The notes: a model not told the origin generated them from the sequence alone. A DNA stretch of 64,000 nucleotides from Methanolobus zinderi (GCF_013388255.1 NZ_CP058215.1:1674001-1738000); one strand, 5' to 3'. Counted from the first letter of the stretch, positions 17,986 through 27,898 are shown. Program-made: numbers and translations.

Positions 17986-18477
17986 TTGATAGATCTGAAT
18001 AATCCGGTTGTCAGGGGATATCTTATCAGGCTTGTGGGCGAAGATGGCCTGGAAATGATAAAGAATATGCCCGAAGGTGAGGTTACGGATGAGGAAATCG
18101 CAGAAGCTACGGGTATACTTCTGAACATAGTCCGAAGAACTCTTTTTATTCTCAACGAAAACAAACTGGCAGTTTGCAGGAGGGAAAGGGACTCCAGCAG
18201 CGGATGGCTAACATATCTCTGGACCCTTGACATGTCAGATATCGAGCCACAGCTTGCCAAAGAGAAGAAGAGAATAATCAGAAACCTCAAGACACGTCTT
18301 GATTTTGAAGAAGATAATGTTTTTTATGCCTGTCCCGAGGGATGTACACGTATGAATTTCAACGAGGCTACCGAATGTGAGTTCCTCTGCCCCTTCTGCG
18401 GAGAGGATATGATGTTCGAGGACAATATCGTATTCGTTGAAAAGATACAGAAGCGCCTTGAAAAGCTTGAATCATAA
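17986..18477 (+). CDS. tfe: transcription factor E alpha subunit (TFE)
   Basis: 163 residues. TFE assists promoter opening by archaeal RNA polymerase, contacting the clamp. Layout: extended winged helix (about 1-85; PVVRGYLIRLVGEDGLEMIK and the wing ENKLAVCRRER), basic linker (KEKKRIIRNLKTR), then a zinc ribbon (about 115-140) with CPEGC and CPFCG knuckles. The start is TTG at 17986 with GAGGTGA 6-7 nt upstream. It ends in TAATGA, overlapping the HD-domain gene by one base. Own promoter likely in the AT-rich gap 17919-17985. Confidence 0.93.
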   Translation: MIDLNNPVVRGYLIRLVGEDGLEMIKNMPEGEVTDEEIAEATGILLNIVRRTLFILNENKLAVCRRERDSSSGWLTYLWTLDMSDIEPQLAKEKKRIIRNLKTRLDFEEDNVFYACPEGCTRMNFNEATECEFLCPFCGEDMMFEDNIVFVEKIQKRLEKLES

Positions 18478-18983
18478 TGATCACGCACCAGCAGGCGTTA
18501 GAAATACTCGAGAATGCCGGCTGCAGTAAAAAGGTAATAGCACACTGTCTTGCAGTATCCGGCCTTGCAACCCTGATGGGAAAAGAACTTCTGTCCCGGG
18601 GTGAGGATCTTGACCTTGAACTTGTTGAGATCGGCGGCCTGCTGCATGATCTCGGAAGGGCTGAAACCCATGGCATGATGCATGCTGTTGTCGGTGCCAG
18701 GCTTGCAGAAGATAAAGGGCTTGACCCGCGCCTTGTGCTGATAATTAAAAAACACATAGGTGCAGGCATAACACAGGAAGAAGCGATGGAACTCGGACTT
18801 CCCGAAGACGATTATATACCACGCACCCTGGAAGAGAAGCTTGTTGCACATGCCGATAATCTTACAAAGGGAACGAGGAAGATAAGCCTGGACGAGAAGC
18901 TAGCACTTATGCGAAGAAAGAATATCGATACCAGTAGTATTGAACGTGTCAAAAGACTTGCCGATGAGATCGGCATTGTATAG
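18477..18983 (+). CDS. HD-domain phosphohydrolase, TIGR00295-like
   Basis: 168 residues. HD-superfamily metal site is visible: H23 in AHCLAVSGLA, H57-D58 in LLHDLGRAETHG, a further His pair near HGMMHAVVGA, and the distal Asp in VAHADNLTKG (about 125). This fits the archaeal HDIG/TIGR00295 group, probable phosphohydrolases with unknown nucleotide or RNA substrate. Its ATG overlaps the tfe stop (TAATG), indicating coupled translation with the transcription factor, but no functional link is established. Confidence 0.85.
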   Translation: MITHQQALEILENAGCSKKVIAHCLAVSGLATLMGKELLSRGEDLDLELVEIGGLLHDLGRAETHGMMHAVVGARLAEDKGLDPRLVLIIKKHIGAGITQEEAMELGLPEDDYIPRTLEEKLVAHADNLTKGTRKISLDEKLALMRRKNIDTSSIERVKRLADEIGIV

Positions 18984-18997
18984 AACACAAGGGATAA

Positions 18998-19012
18998 TTA
19001 TTTATATAGAAA
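18998..19012 (+). promoter_or_regulatory. TATA box of psmB
   Basis: The AT-rich TTATTTATATAGAAA element lies about 90 bp before the psmB ATG, giving a predicted start near 19035 and a leader of about 60 nt. TAGAGGT directly upstream of the ATG serves as ribosome binding site. Confidence 0.5.
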
Positions 19013-19095
19013 TCACTAATGGGATACTGTGCAGAGGAATGCATAACACGTTTTTATCACGTTGATTTTCTCATTTTTAGTTAGAGGTATAACTG

Positions 19096-19728
19096 ATGAC
19101 CGATGATAAGTATTTAAAAGGTACAACGACAGTTGGGATAGTTTGCAATGATGGTGTAGTTCTTGCAACCGAACAGCGGGCAACGATGGGGCATTTTATT
19201 GCAAGTAAGACTGCGAAAAAGATCTACCAGGTAGATGATCTTGCAGCCATGACAACTGCCGGTTCTGTGGGAGATGCCCAGCAGATCGTACGTATTATCA
19301 GCGTCGAATCCAAGCTTTACAAGATGAGACGCAAAGAATCAATGACCATTAAGGGTCTGACCACTCTTTTATCAAATCTTTTAGCAGGACAGAGGTACTA
19401 TCCTATGATGGTGCAGTTACTGGTCGGAGGATACGACAAGAACGGCCCTGCATTATACTCCATTGATGCACTTGGCGGTAACATCGACGAAAAGGCAGTT
19501 GTTGCAACCGGATCAGGTTCACCGATAGCTTACGGTGTGCTCGAAGACAGATTCGAAGAGAACATGGATACCGAGGCAGGTACCGAACTGGCTGTCAGGG
19601 CACTGCATAATGCTATGAAGAGAGACTCCGCATCCGGCAACGGAATCGATGTAGTAGTCATAAGTGAGAACAATTACAAGAGACTTGAATCAGAGGAAGT
19701 TAAGAAACTGAGGGAAGAGCTCAACTGA
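19096..19728 (+). CDS. psmB: proteasome beta subunit
   Basis: 210 residues. Catalytic subunit of the 20S proteasome core. A nine-residue propeptide MTDDKYLKG precedes Thr10 (G-TTTVG), which becomes the N-terminal nucleophile after self-cleavage. Other hallmarks: [13 protein letters not shown] with Asp17/Lys33-equivalent region (K in [11 protein letters not shown]), [12 protein letters not shown], and [12 protein letters not shown] near the C-terminus. The alpha subunit is not in the window. Followed by several T-runs (19740-19800) and then fttA. Confidence 0.96.
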   Translation: MTDDKYLKGTTTVGIVCNDGVVLATEQRATMGHFIASKTAKKIYQVDDLAAMTTAGSVGDAQQIVRIISVESKLYKMRRKESMTIKGLTTLLSNLLAGQRYYPMMVQLLVGGYDKNGPALYSIDALGGNIDEKAVVATGSGSPIAYGVLEDRFEENMDTEAGTELAVRALHNAMKRDSASGNGIDVVVISENNYKRLESEEVKKLREELN

Positions 19729-19739
19729 CATCAACTATA

Positions 19740-19800
19740 TATTTTTTAAATATAATTTTTAAAAATCCAAATTTCTATAACTCACATTTTTCATTTTTTA
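19740..19800 (+). terminator. U-rich termination region after psmB
   Basis: Several T-runs (ATTTTTT, ATTTTT, CATTTTTCATTTTTTA) without a hairpin follow psmB. U-rich tracts are the signal used by archaeal RNA polymerase with FttA, whose own gene comes next. The region also contains the promoter or leader of fttA, so read-through is possible. Confidence 0.45.
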
Positions 19801-19816
19801 CAGGAAGGCTGTTTTA

Positions 19817-21727
19817 ATGGCGGTAGAAGAAGTATTATCTGATCTTAAGAAAAAGATTGAAGAGAAGTTGCCCAGTGGCACAACTATTTCTGATGTTGAA
19901 TTTGAAGGCCCGCAACTCGTAGTTTACACCGAAGAACCAAAGAAGTTTGCTGATAACGGAAATATTGTCAGAAATCTCGCAAAGATCCTGAGAACACGTA
20001 TAGTGGTTCGTCCTGATCCGAAAGTGTTGATGCCTCCCGAGGAATCGATACAGAAAATAGAAGAGACGGTTCCGTCAGAGTCCATAGTTTCTAATTATCA
20101 TTTTGACCCCGATGTGGGTGAGGTCATCATCGAAGCGGAAAAGCCGGGGCTTGTGATCGGTAAACATGGAGAGACACTCAGGGAGATCACAAAGAAGATC
20201 GGCTGGACACCCAAAGTTGTCAGGACTCCACCTATCAAGTCACGGACAGTCAAGAACATCCGTGAATTCATGCGTACCAACCACAAGGAAAGAAAGGACA
20301 TCCTGAAAGCCGTGGGGAGAAAGATACACAGAGGATGTACCTCCAAGGACCAGTGGGTAAGGATCACATCCCTGGGAGGAGCAAGAGAAGTAGGACGCAG
20401 CTGCTTTATTGTCTCAACCCCGGAATCAAGGATCATGATCGACTGTGGTGTGAATGTAGCTTCAGAGGATGATATGACACCATTCCTCTACGTACCTGAA
20501 GCTTTCCCGATAAACCAGATAGATGCCGTGGTGCTCACACACGCCCACCTTGACCACCAGGGACTTGTCCCACTGCTTTACAAATATGGTTTTGAAGGAC
20601 CAGTGTACTGCACACCACCAACACGTGATCTCATGGCACTCCTGCAGCTTGACTACATAGACGTGGCTGCCAAGGAAGGCAAAAGGCCGCCTTATGCATC
20701 CGCAGATGTAAGGGAAGTCTTAAAACACACGATCATACTGGATTATGAAGAAGTTACTGACATTGCACCGGACATCAAGCTGACCTTCCACAATGCGGGA
20801 CACATTCTGGGCTCCGCGGTCTCTCACTTCCATATCGGAGACGGTCTGCACAATGTAGTGTTCACCGGTGACTTCAAGTTCGAGAAGACCAGGCTCTTTG
20901 ATCCCGCGGTCAATAGGTTCCCCCGTGTGGAGAGTGTGGTAATGGAATCCACCTACGGCAATTCCAATGCAATGCAGCCGGCTCTGAAAGATGCCGAAAA
21001 GAACCTCAAGACAATCATAAAGGAGACACTCAAAAAGGAAGGAGTTGTGCTCATTCCCGCATTCGCCGTGGGTAGGAGCCAGGAGGTCATGATCGTTCTC
21101 GAGGACGCGATACGTAAAGGCGAGATACCCAACGTTCCGGTCTATCTTGACGGTATGATCTGGGAAGCTACGGCAATCCATGCAACATATCCGGAATACC
21201 TCAATAACGACCTGCGTAAGCTTATCTTCCAGAAGGGAGAGAATCCTTTCCTTGCCGAATGTTTCAAACCTGTGGATTCCAATGAGTTGCGCCAGAAGAT
21301 AATAGAAGAACCTCATCCATGTGTTATCCTGTCAACATCAGGTATGATGAATGCAGGTCCTGTCATAGAATACTTCAAGGCGTTCGCGGAGAACGAGAAC
21401 AACACACTTGTGTTCGTAGGTTACCAGGCAGACGGAACCCTTGGTAGAAGGATACAGAAAGGATGGAAGGAGATACCCCTGTCCAGCAGCAACGGAACAC
21501 ACGTAGTAACAATGAACATGAGAGTTGAGGTCGTTGACGGATTCTCAGGTCACTCCGACAGGAAACAGCTCATGGATTACATCAAGAGGATGAAACCACG
21601 TCCGGAAAGGGTTTATACCGAACACGGAGACGAGCGCTCATGCCTTGACCTTGCAAGCTCGATCCACAAGAAGAACAGGCTCGAGACCCGGGCACTGACA
21701 AACCTTGAAACTGTACGGCTGGTATAA
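19817..21727 (+). CDS. fttA: FttA/aCPSF1 transcription termination ribonuclease
   Basis: 636 residues, full length. KH-type domains occupy about 1-180 ([18 protein letters not shown]). The metallo-beta-lactamase domain follows with [10 protein letters not shown] (about 239-248), further metal ligands in GHILGSAVS and [11 protein letters not shown], and an inserted beta-CASP domain (about 370-560; [20 protein letters not shown]). The last motif GFSGHSDR and EHGD supply the remaining ligands. In archaea this CPSF73-like enzyme cleaves nascent RNA and terminates transcription at U-rich tracts. Single gene, followed by its own hairpin. Confidence 0.95.
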   Translation: MAVEEVLSDLKKKIEEKLPSGTTISDVEFEGPQLVVYTEEPKKFADNGNIVRNLAKILRTRIVVRPDPKVLMPPEESIQKIEETVPSESIVSNYHFDPDVGEVIIEAEKPGLVIGKHGETLREITKKIGWTPKVVRTPPIKSRTVKNIREFMRTNHKERKDILKAVGRKIHRGCTSKDQWVRITSLGGAREVGRSCFIVSTPESRIMIDCGVNVASEDDMTPFLYVPEAFPINQIDAVVLTHAHLDHQGLVPLLYKYGFEGPVYCTPPTRDLMALLQLDYIDVAAKEGKRPPYASADVREVLKHTIILDYEEVTDIAPDIKLTFHNAGHILGSAVSHFHIGDGLHNVVFTGDFKFEKTRLFDPAVNRFPRVESVVMESTYGNSNAMQPALKDAEKNLKTIIKETLKKEGVVLIPAFAVGRSQEVMIVLEDAIRKGEIPNVPVYLDGMIWEATAIHATYPEYLNNDLRKLIFQKGENPFLAECFKPVDSNELRQKIIEEPHPCVILSTSGMMNAGPVIEYFKAFAENENNTLVFVGYQADGTLGRRIQKGWKEIPLSSSNGTHVVTMNMRVEVVDGFSGHSDRKQLMDYIKRMKPRPERVYTEHGDERSCLDLASSIHKKNRLETRALTNLETVRLV

Positions 21728-21750
21728 CCGTACATTTTCACTCTTTTTAT
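21712..21750 (+). terminator. terminator of fttA overlapping the stop codon
   Basis: TGTACGG (21712-21718) pairs with CCGTACA (21728-21734), enclosing the fttA stop codon, and is followed by TTTTCACTCTTTTTATTT. It separates fttA from the convergent HAD gene. Confidence 0.6.
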
Positions 21751-21769
21751 TTCCAGCCAGGAAGATAAT

Positions 21770-22444
21770 TCACTCTTTAGCCAGGGCCAGCTCTTTCAGG
21801 TAATCTGTCAGACCACTGTGGTCCCCGAACACCCTGTCGGCCTCTGACATTTTCTCAGCTTCCAGATAGGTAGCCACTGCAACGCAATACAGACCTGCAT
21901 TCTTAGCAGATTTTATTCCCAGCGGAGCATTCTCCACAACAAGACATTCGTCTCTCTTTAGACCCAGTTTATCCACAGCTTTCAGATAGGGTTCCGGGTC
22001 GGGCTTTCCATTGCTGACATCTTCTCCGGATATCACGACATCGAAGATATCAGGATAGAATTTTTCCATGAGACTGGATACGATCTTCCTGTCGGCACCT
22101 GAAGCTACGGCAAGTTTATATTTTCCATGCAGAAGTTCCAGGCACTCGCGCATATTATCAAATGCTTCTGCCTCGTTCATCTCCATAAAGAGCTTTCTTT
22201 TTTTCTGCAGCAGTTCTTCATAGGTGGATTCATCAGCCTCTATACCGGCCTTTTTGAAAAAAATATCAATGACACCCTTATGGTTCGAGCCCTCTATCTC
22301 ATAGACCTCTTCCTCGGAAACATCGATACCTTCATCCTCAAAGACCTTCACCCAGGCCTTTGCATGATAGGACATGGAGTCCACAAGCACACCATCTGAG
22401 TCGAATATTACTCCCTTGAACATACTGTGCGATATTGTATTCAT
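21770..22444 (-). CDS. HAD-superfamily phosphatase, beta-phosphoglucomutase-like
   Basis: About 224 residues. Motif I FDSDGVLVDS supplies both catalytic Asp residues, motif II is VASGADR, motif III the Lys in SNGKPDPEPYL and motif IV LVVENAPLG. The four-helix cap inserted after motif I and overall size fit subfamily IA (beta-phosphoglucomutase, phosphoglycolate and sugar-phosphate phosphatases). The substrate cannot be told. The frame is open to a GTG at 22474; ATG 22444 or 22423 (directly before KGVIFDSD) are more natural starts, none with a good SD. A TATA-like CTTATATATG (minus strand, about 22505-22515) would give a short leader. Confidence 0.85.
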   Translation of the reverse strand: MNTISHSMFKGVIFDSDGVLVDSMSYHAKAWVKVFEDEGIDVSEEEVYEIEGSNHKGVIDIFFKKAGIEADESTYEELLQKKRKLFMEMNEAEAFDNMRECLELLHGKYKLAVASGADRKIVSSLMEKFYPDIFDVVISGEDVSNGKPDPEPYLKAVDKLGLKRDECLVVENAPLGIKSAKNAGLYCVAVATYLEAEKMSEADRVFGDHSGLTDYLKELALAKE

Positions 22445-22631
22445 ATTTGAATAACTTTGGGGGATAATAAGCACGATAGTATACTGGAAGGGAAGAAAAG
22501 ATCACATATATAAGTGTTATTATCGAGCCCTGTTTTGCTCTAAAGCATGATTTTTATGTATATAAAGCTGAAAAAAGAGAACAGAAATGAGAATTAAATC
22601 CATCACGAATAATAAGTCTCATTAAAAAACA

Positions 22632-22640
22632 TTATATATA
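22632..22640 (+). promoter_or_regulatory. TATA box of the mrp operon with very short leader
   Basis: TTATATATA lies only about 26 bp before the mrpA ATG at 22662. Archaeal transcription starts about 25 nt downstream of the TATA centre, which puts the 5' end practically on the start codon. No SD sequence precedes that ATG. Confidence 0.55.
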
Positions 22641-22661
22641 GGTAGTTAAATCTACAATGGC

Positions 22662-25031
22662 ATGGATTCGTTTACAGCAATTACTCTAGCGGTTTTTTTG
22701 CCATTCATTTTGGCCGGTATATTGCCAGTGGTTGAAAAACTTTTGAAGAACAGAATAGGATGGTATGCAGCAGCGGTTGCTTTCCTGAGTCTTGTACTTG
22801 TGGCACAGGTTGCACCAACTGTCATACACGGAGAGAGCATACAGGGCTCCATAACCTGGATACCCTCACTGGGTATTGACCTGTCGTTCTACGGAGACGG
22901 GCTCAGTGTGATGTTCGGTATAATTGTCTCTACTATCGGCATCATAATCATGTCATATTCCAATGGATACATGTCCAAGAGAGAAGACCTCCCACGCTAT
23001 TACCAGCAGCTTCTCTTTTTCATGGGCTCCATGCTCGGAATGGTGTTCTCAGCAAATCTCATCCAGTTGTTCATATTCTGGGAACTTACCAGTATCACAT
23101 CATTCATGCTTATCGGATACTGGCGCAACAGGCCCATGTCCGTCTACGGGGCAACCAAATCCCTGCTTATAACGGCAACAGGTGGGCTTTTCATGCTTGC
23201 GGGATTTTTAGTGCTGCACGCAATAACAGGCACTTTTGATATACCCACAATCCTGCACAGCGAATCCATGATCGAGTTCATAAAAGGACACGAACTCTTC
23301 CTTCTAGCACTTATCCTGATATTCATTGGTGCTGCATCAAAATCAGCACAGGGACCCTTCTACGTGTGGTTACCCAACGCAATGGAGGCACCAACTCCTG
23401 TCAGTGCGTTCCTGCACTCGGCCACCATGGTCAAGGCGGGAATCTACCTCGTAGCAAGGATACACCCTATATTCTCCGGAACCGATGCCTGGTTTATCCT
23501 AGTAAGCGGTGTAGGAATAATCACAATGATCATGGCAGGTTTCCTGGCGTTCCGCCAGACAGACATCAAAGGAATACTTGCCTATTCCACCATCAGTCAG
23601 CTTGCATATTTGATGACCATGTACGGTTACACCACCCTCCACCACCCGGGAATAGGAGTGGCTGCAGCAACATTCCACCTGCTCAATCACGCAACCTTCA
23701 AGGCATCACTTTTCCTTGTGGCAGGCATAGTTGCCCATGAAACGGCCACGAGGGATATCACGAAAATGGGAGGACTGCGAAAGGAGATGCCGATAACCTT
23801 CATCCTTGCGACCATAGGTGCCCTTGCAATGGCAGGGATACCACCGCTGAACGGATTCCTGAGCAAGGAGATGTTCTATGAAGCATCTTATGAGATGGGA
23901 CACCTGCTCGGAGGTCCTTTCACATATCTTATCCCGGCACTGGCTGTGCTCGGAGGTGTGTTAACCTTTGCCTATTCCATCAAACTCATTGACGGCATTT
24001 TCCTCGGAAAACGCCCGTCACATGGTCTCCCGGAACACATACATGACCCGGGCTGGACCATGATCATTCCAACTGCTTTTCTGGCAGTGCTTATCATATT
24101 GTTCGGACTTGTGCCTTCAATACCTTCACACTATATCGTTCAGCCTGCGACCGAGTCCATACTTCTCGAACCGGTTGACCTGCACGTACAACTCTGGCAC
24201 GGGTTCACGCCTGCCCTGATGATGACAATAGCAACGTTCATCCTGGGAATACTGATATACACACGTTACGACAGCATTGCTGCCTGGCAGAACAGGTTCA
24301 ATTCACGGCATCCCATGCTAAGTGTAAATTATCTCTATGATGCCACGGTGGACAACGCAAAGAACGTCACCTTCGGCTTCTCATCAAGGATGCAGCCAGG
24401 GAACATCAAGACCTATGTTATAGCCCTGCTGCTCCTAATGATTGCACTGTTCATGATACCTGTAGTGTTGCTTACGGCGGATATCATACCTTCGACACTC
24501 AACTTTGACATACCGCCTTATGAAGGTATACTGTTCCTGTTCATGATCATCGCAGGTCTGGGTGCAGCACTGCTTCCAAGATATGTGCCTGCCATAATAT
24601 CCCTTTCGGGACTCGGCTACCTTGTGAGTCTGCTGTTCATCTACCTCTCGGCACCTGACCTTGCACTGACCCAGATACTTGTGGAAACACTCTCCACAAT
24701 AATATTCCTTCTTGCAATAGTTAAGATACCGCAGAAGTTCAGGGAACATGTAACACCGGCAGTGCTGACAAGAGACCTGCTGATAGCTTCGGCAGTGGCT
24801 CTGACCGTATTCGTACTGCTGATAAATGCCACACAGGGAATCGTGGCACCCTTTGAGAGTCTTTCCCATTACTTCATAGAGAACAGCCTGCCACTGGCCG
24901 GAGGTCATAACATTGTCAACGTGATCATTGTTGATTTCAGAGGTTATGATACACTAGGAGAGATTTCGGTCTTATGTCTGGCAGCATTCGGTGTTTATAA
25001 CCTGATACACAGCAGAGGTGAGGAAGAATGA
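22662..25031 (+). CDS. mrpA: Mrp Na+/H+ antiporter subunit A
   Basis: 789 residues, multi-spanning. The N-terminal ~480 residues are NuoL-like, with proton-channel motifs: GDGLSVMFGIIVSTIG, the conserved Glu in FWELTSITSFMLIGYW, Lys in AASKSAQGPFYVWLPNAMEAPTPVSAFLHSA, and ILAYSTISQLAYLM. The C-terminal part (about 580-789) is the extra MrpA domain related to MbhD/MbhE and the MrpB N-terminus. Mrp complexes exchange cytosolic Na+ for H+; in Methanosarcina acetivorans Mrp supports growth on acetate. All seven subunit genes follow with 4-bp overlaps. Starts MDSFTAIT; an out-of-frame ATG at 22657 precedes it. Confidence 0.95.
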   Translation: MDSFTAITLAVFLPFILAGILPVVEKLLKNRIGWYAAAVAFLSLVLVAQVAPTVIHGESIQGSITWIPSLGIDLSFYGDGLSVMFGIIVSTIGIIIMSYSNGYMSKREDLPRYYQQLLFFMGSMLGMVFSANLIQLFIFWELTSITSFMLIGYWRNRPMSVYGATKSLLITATGGLFMLAGFLVLHAITGTFDIPTILHSESMIEFIKGHELFLLALILIFIGAASKSAQGPFYVWLPNAMEAPTPVSAFLHSATMVKAGIYLVARIHPIFSGTDAWFILVSGVGIITMIMAGFLAFRQTDIKGILAYSTISQLAYLMTMYGYTTLHHPGIGVAAATFHLLNHATFKASLFLVAGIVAHETATRDITKMGGLRKEMPITFILATIGALAMAGIPPLNGFLSKEMFYEASYEMGHLLGGPFTYLIPALAVLGGVLTFAYSIKLIDGIFLGKRPSHGLPEHIHDPGWTMIIPTAFLAVLIILFGLVPSIPSHYIVQPATESILLEPVDLHVQLWHGFTPALMMTIATFILGILIYTRYDSIAAWQNRFNSRHPMLSVNYLYDATVDNAKNVTFGFSSRMQPGNIKTYVIALLLLMIALFMIPVVLLTADIIPSTLNFDIPPYEGILFLFMIIAGLGAALLPRYVPAIISLSGLGYLVSLLFIYLSAPDLALTQILVETLSTIIFLLAIVKIPQKFREHVTPAVLTRDLLIASAVALTVFVLLINATQGIVAPFESLSHYFIENSLPLAGGHNIVNVIIVDFRGYDTLGEISVLCLAAFGVYNLIHSRGEEE

Positions 25032-25444
25032 CCACAACCATAACAAAAACAGTTACCAAGATATGCTTACCACTGGTGATCCTCTTTTCCATTTCCCTGC
25101 TGCTGGCAGGGCATAACAATCCGGGAGGAGGATTTATCGGAGGGGTGATGTTCGCTTCTGTGATCGCGCTGACATACGTAGTCTTCGGACTTGACTACAT
25201 CAAGTCCTTCTTCGATCCCGACTGGGGCAAGTGGTTTGCCTTTGGTCTGATACTTGCGTCCCTGACAGCCTTTGCTGCAATACCCTTCGGACATAACTTC
25301 TTCAGAAGTGCCGTGGAGTTCGTGCATCTTCCTTTTTTCGGAGAGGTGGAACTCGTATCCGCAGGTCTCTTCGATATCGGAGTATATTTCGTTGTAATTG
25401 GTAGTCTGCTCTTTATTTTCAAAAACGTGGGTGATGACGAATGA
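25028..25444 (+). CDS. mrpB: Mrp antiporter subunit B
   Basis: 138 residues with four hydrophobic segments. It matches the MrpB/MnhB domain: an N-terminal helix, the signature HNNPGGGFIGGVMFASVIALTYV (about 29-50, cut here into its key part NNPGGGFIGG), and later helices around FAFGLILASLTAFAA and GVYFVVIGSLLFIFK. The ATG overlaps the mrpA stop by 4 bp (ATGA). In Mrp complexes the subunit packs against the MrpA C-terminal domain. Confidence 0.93.
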   Translation: MTTTITKTVTKICLPLVILFSISLLLAGHNNPGGGFIGGVMFASVIALTYVVFGLDYIKSFFDPDWGKWFAFGLILASLTAFAAIPFGHNFFRSAVEFVHLPFFGEVELVSAGLFDIGVYFVVIGSLLFIFKNVGDDE

Positions 25445-25869
25445 ACAATACCCTGCTTTCATTAACAATTGCCATACTCTTTGGTATTGGCACATTCCTT
25501 GTACTCCGCAGGGACATATTGAGGATTATCATAGGCCTAAGCGTACTTTCACATGCTGTTAACCTGTTGATCGTATCAACCGGAGCCTTCGCGGGAGCAA
25601 GAGTACCGATCATTACAGAAGACGGCGGACATGGAGCCTCGGAGGCTACAGGAACAATTTTCAATGATGCTCTGGCCGAGAACATACTGGCACCTGTGAC
25701 TGCCGCAGGTCATACTGTGAATTTTGTTGATCCGCTTGTTCAGGCTCTGGTACTTACTGCAATAGTCATCAGCCTGGCCGTTACCGCATTCATACTGATA
25801 CTTGCCTATCGTATCTATGAGGAATACGGGACAACTGATATCAAAGAACTCAGGAGGCTCTGGGGATGA
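25441..25869 (+). CDS. mrpC: Mrp antiporter subunit C (NuoK-like), with extended loop
   Basis: 142 residues; bacterial MrpC is usually about 110-115. NuoK-type three-helix protein: helix 1 LSLTIAILFGIGTFLVLR, helix 2 with IIIGLSVLSHAVNLLIVS, helix 3 PLVQALVLTAIVISLAVTAFILIL. The added length lies between helices 2 and 3 (about residues 55-95; ARVPIITEDGGHGASEATG and following) as a Gly/Ala-rich polar loop. Some Mrp subunits do carry a loop here, so it is a lineage feature rather than damage. 4-bp overlaps on both sides. Confidence 0.92.
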   Translation: MNNTLLSLTIAILFGIGTFLVLRRDILRIIIGLSVLSHAVNLLIVSTGAFAGARVPIITEDGGHGASEATGTIFNDALAENILAPVTAAGHTVNFVDPLVQALVLTAIVISLAVTAFILILAYRIYEEYGTTDIKELRRLWG

Positions 25870-27407
25870 GTCCGATAGCAGAACATCTGCCGATAATCCT
25901 GATCGCCGTCCCGATACTTATGGCAGCGATCATGGTTATGCTCAGGTCAAATCCACAGCTTCAGAAAGGGCTGAACATTCTGGTGTCCTCCGGACTTGTA
26001 GTTCTGAGTGTAATGCTACTCCTGCAGGTATGGAACACCGGAATACAGGTATACGAGGTTGGTGAATGGGGCAAGTATGGCATACTGCTTGTGGCCGATC
26101 TGCTAAGTGCAGGCATGGTTGTTCTTACAACCTGTATTTCCTTCCTTTCACTAATTTACTCATTTGACTATATAGAGAAGAGATCACTCAGTGCTACATA
26201 TTATCCGCTGTTCAACCTGCTGCTGGCAGGTCTTAACGGATCCTTCCTGACAGGGGACATATTCAATCTCTTCGTATTCTTCGAGATACTGCTGCTCTCA
26301 TCATGTGCCCTGGTGGTTGCCAACGAGCAGGGAGGAGTTACAAAGAGCTCCGACAAGATGGAAGCTACATTCAAATATCTCGTACTGAACATGCTAGGGT
26401 CAATTGTCATGCTGATAGCCGTGGCTTCTCTTTACGCGACCACCGGTACGCTCAACATGGCTGATATCTCCGTAAAGCTCAGTGCAATGAGCGATGCAGG
26501 AACCCTTCCCTGGCATGTGTTCGCAATCGCTCTTATGTTCATCGTGGTCTTCGGTAACAAGGCGGCAATCTTCCCGCTGCATTACTGGCTGCCTGATGTG
26601 CACCCCACGGCACCTTCACCCATCAGCGCCATGCTGAGCGGTGTACTCATCAAGGTTGGTGCCTATGGAATGCTGCGTGTCTTCTTCCTGATCTTCAGGG
26701 ACACACTGTACATATTCCAGCCCGTGATAATATATCTGGCACTTGCTACCATTATCATCGGTGCAATCTCCGCAGTGGCACAGACTGATGTGAAACGTCT
26801 GCTTGCGTACTCCAGCGTGAGCCAGATAGGTTATGTATTCCTCGGAATTGGCCTTGGCGGTGTTTATGCAATTGCTGCAGCACTGATCTACCTTGTGAAC
26901 CATGCGATTGCAAAGTCCATGTTGTTCCTGAGCTCAGGAGCCATAATCCACCATGCAGGCACCCGGGACATGCGCAAGATGGGAGGCATGGTTGACAGCA
27001 CCCCGATGGTGGCACTGCTCTTTCTGGCAGGGGCCATGTCCATTGCAGGCCTTCCCCCAACAGGCGGATTTATTGCCAAGTTCGTACTCTTTGATGCCGG
27101 TATCATCGGTGAGTATTACTTTGAGATAGGAATTGCGCTAATATTTGCAATATTCACCCTATTCTACATGTTCAGGGCATGGCTTTTGATGTTCTGGGGT
27201 GAGAAGAGGGATGTTGAGAAATACGGGGACTATTCTTCACATAAGGCATCTCCCCTGATCATGGCACCTATTATAGTGCTCGCACTGTCCATCATTGTTT
27301 TCGGACTCTATGCCGAGCCTCTGATATCACTTGCAACTGCAACAGCAGAACAGATACTTGATCCGCAACCATACATTGAAGCGGTACTCACGAGGGTGGT
27401 AAGATGA
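25866..27407 (+). CDS. mrpD: Mrp Na+/H+ antiporter subunit D
   Basis: 513 residues, about 14 membrane helices, NuoM/NuoN-like. Key motifs: FFEILLLSSCALVV (conserved Glu), FGNKAAIFPLHYWLPDVHPTAPSP (channel Lys, cut to its core KAAIFPLHYWLPDVHP), LLAYSSVSQIGYVFLGI and PPTGGFIAKFVLF. Together with MrpA it forms the antiporter-like core of the complex. ATG overlaps the mrpC stop by 4 bp. Short Walker-like or cofactor motifs are absent, as expected. Confidence 0.95.
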   Translation: MSPIAEHLPIILIAVPILMAAIMVMLRSNPQLQKGLNILVSSGLVVLSVMLLLQVWNTGIQVYEVGEWGKYGILLVADLLSAGMVVLTTCISFLSLIYSFDYIEKRSLSATYYPLFNLLLAGLNGSFLTGDIFNLFVFFEILLLSSCALVVANEQGGVTKSSDKMEATFKYLVLNMLGSIVMLIAVASLYATTGTLNMADISVKLSAMSDAGTLPWHVFAIALMFIVVFGNKAAIFPLHYWLPDVHPTAPSPISAMLSGVLIKVGAYGMLRVFFLIFRDTLYIFQPVIIYLALATIIIGAISAVAQTDVKRLLAYSSVSQIGYVFLGIGLGGVYAIAAALIYLVNHAIAKSMLFLSSGAIIHHAGTRDMRKMGGMVDSTPMVALLFLAGAMSIAGLPPTGGFIAKFVLFDAGIIGEYYFEIGIALIFAIFTLFYMFRAWLLMFWGEKRDVEKYGDYSSHKASPLIMAPIIVLALSIIVFGLYAEPLISLATATAEQILDPQPYIEAVLTRVVR

Positions 27408-27898
27408 AACGCTATATATTCTTCGCTGCAGTATTCGGACTGATATGGTGCTTTGTCCATGGTACGATAAATGTCAACAACTTTATACTGGGACTTATAT
27501 TCGCGCCCTTTATCATACGTCCGTTCAAGCCACTCTACCACTTTGAGCGTGATTTCTCCATCAGTAAAGGCATAAAGAAACTGCCTGCACAGGCAAGGTA
27601 TCTGTATGTCCTTATCAAGGAGATCATAAAAGCCAATATTGTAGTGGCAAAGATAGTGCTCCAACCGAAAATTGACATAAAACCAGGCATCATCGCAGTA
27701 CCTATCAGGACAAAGACCGATCTTGGTATAACCACCATAGCAAATACAATCACCCTGACACCGGGTACACTGACCATCGATATGTCCGATGACAGATCGG
27801 TCCTTTACGTTCATGCCATCGATGCATCAGATCCTGAGGCAGTAGCCGAATCCATCAGGGATGACCTGGAAAAATACGTACTGGAGGCATTCGAATGA
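27404..27898 (+). CDS. mrpE: Mrp antiporter subunit E
   Basis: 164 residues. Two N-terminal hydrophobic segments (YIFFAAVFGLIWCFV; NNFILGLIFAPFII) and a cytosolic alpha/beta domain. The MrpE hallmark is the C-terminal half with TKTDLGITTIANTITLTPGT and DRSVLYVHAIDA. Position and 4-bp overlaps with mrpD and mrpF confirm the assignment. Confidence 0.93.
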   Translation: MKRYIFFAAVFGLIWCFVHGTINVNNFILGLIFAPFIIRPFKPLYHFERDFSISKGIKKLPAQARYLYVLIKEIIKANIVVAKIVLQPKIDIKPGIIAVPIRTKTDLGITTIANTITLTPGTLTIDMSDDRSVLYVHAIDASDPEAVAESIRDDLEKYVLEAFE

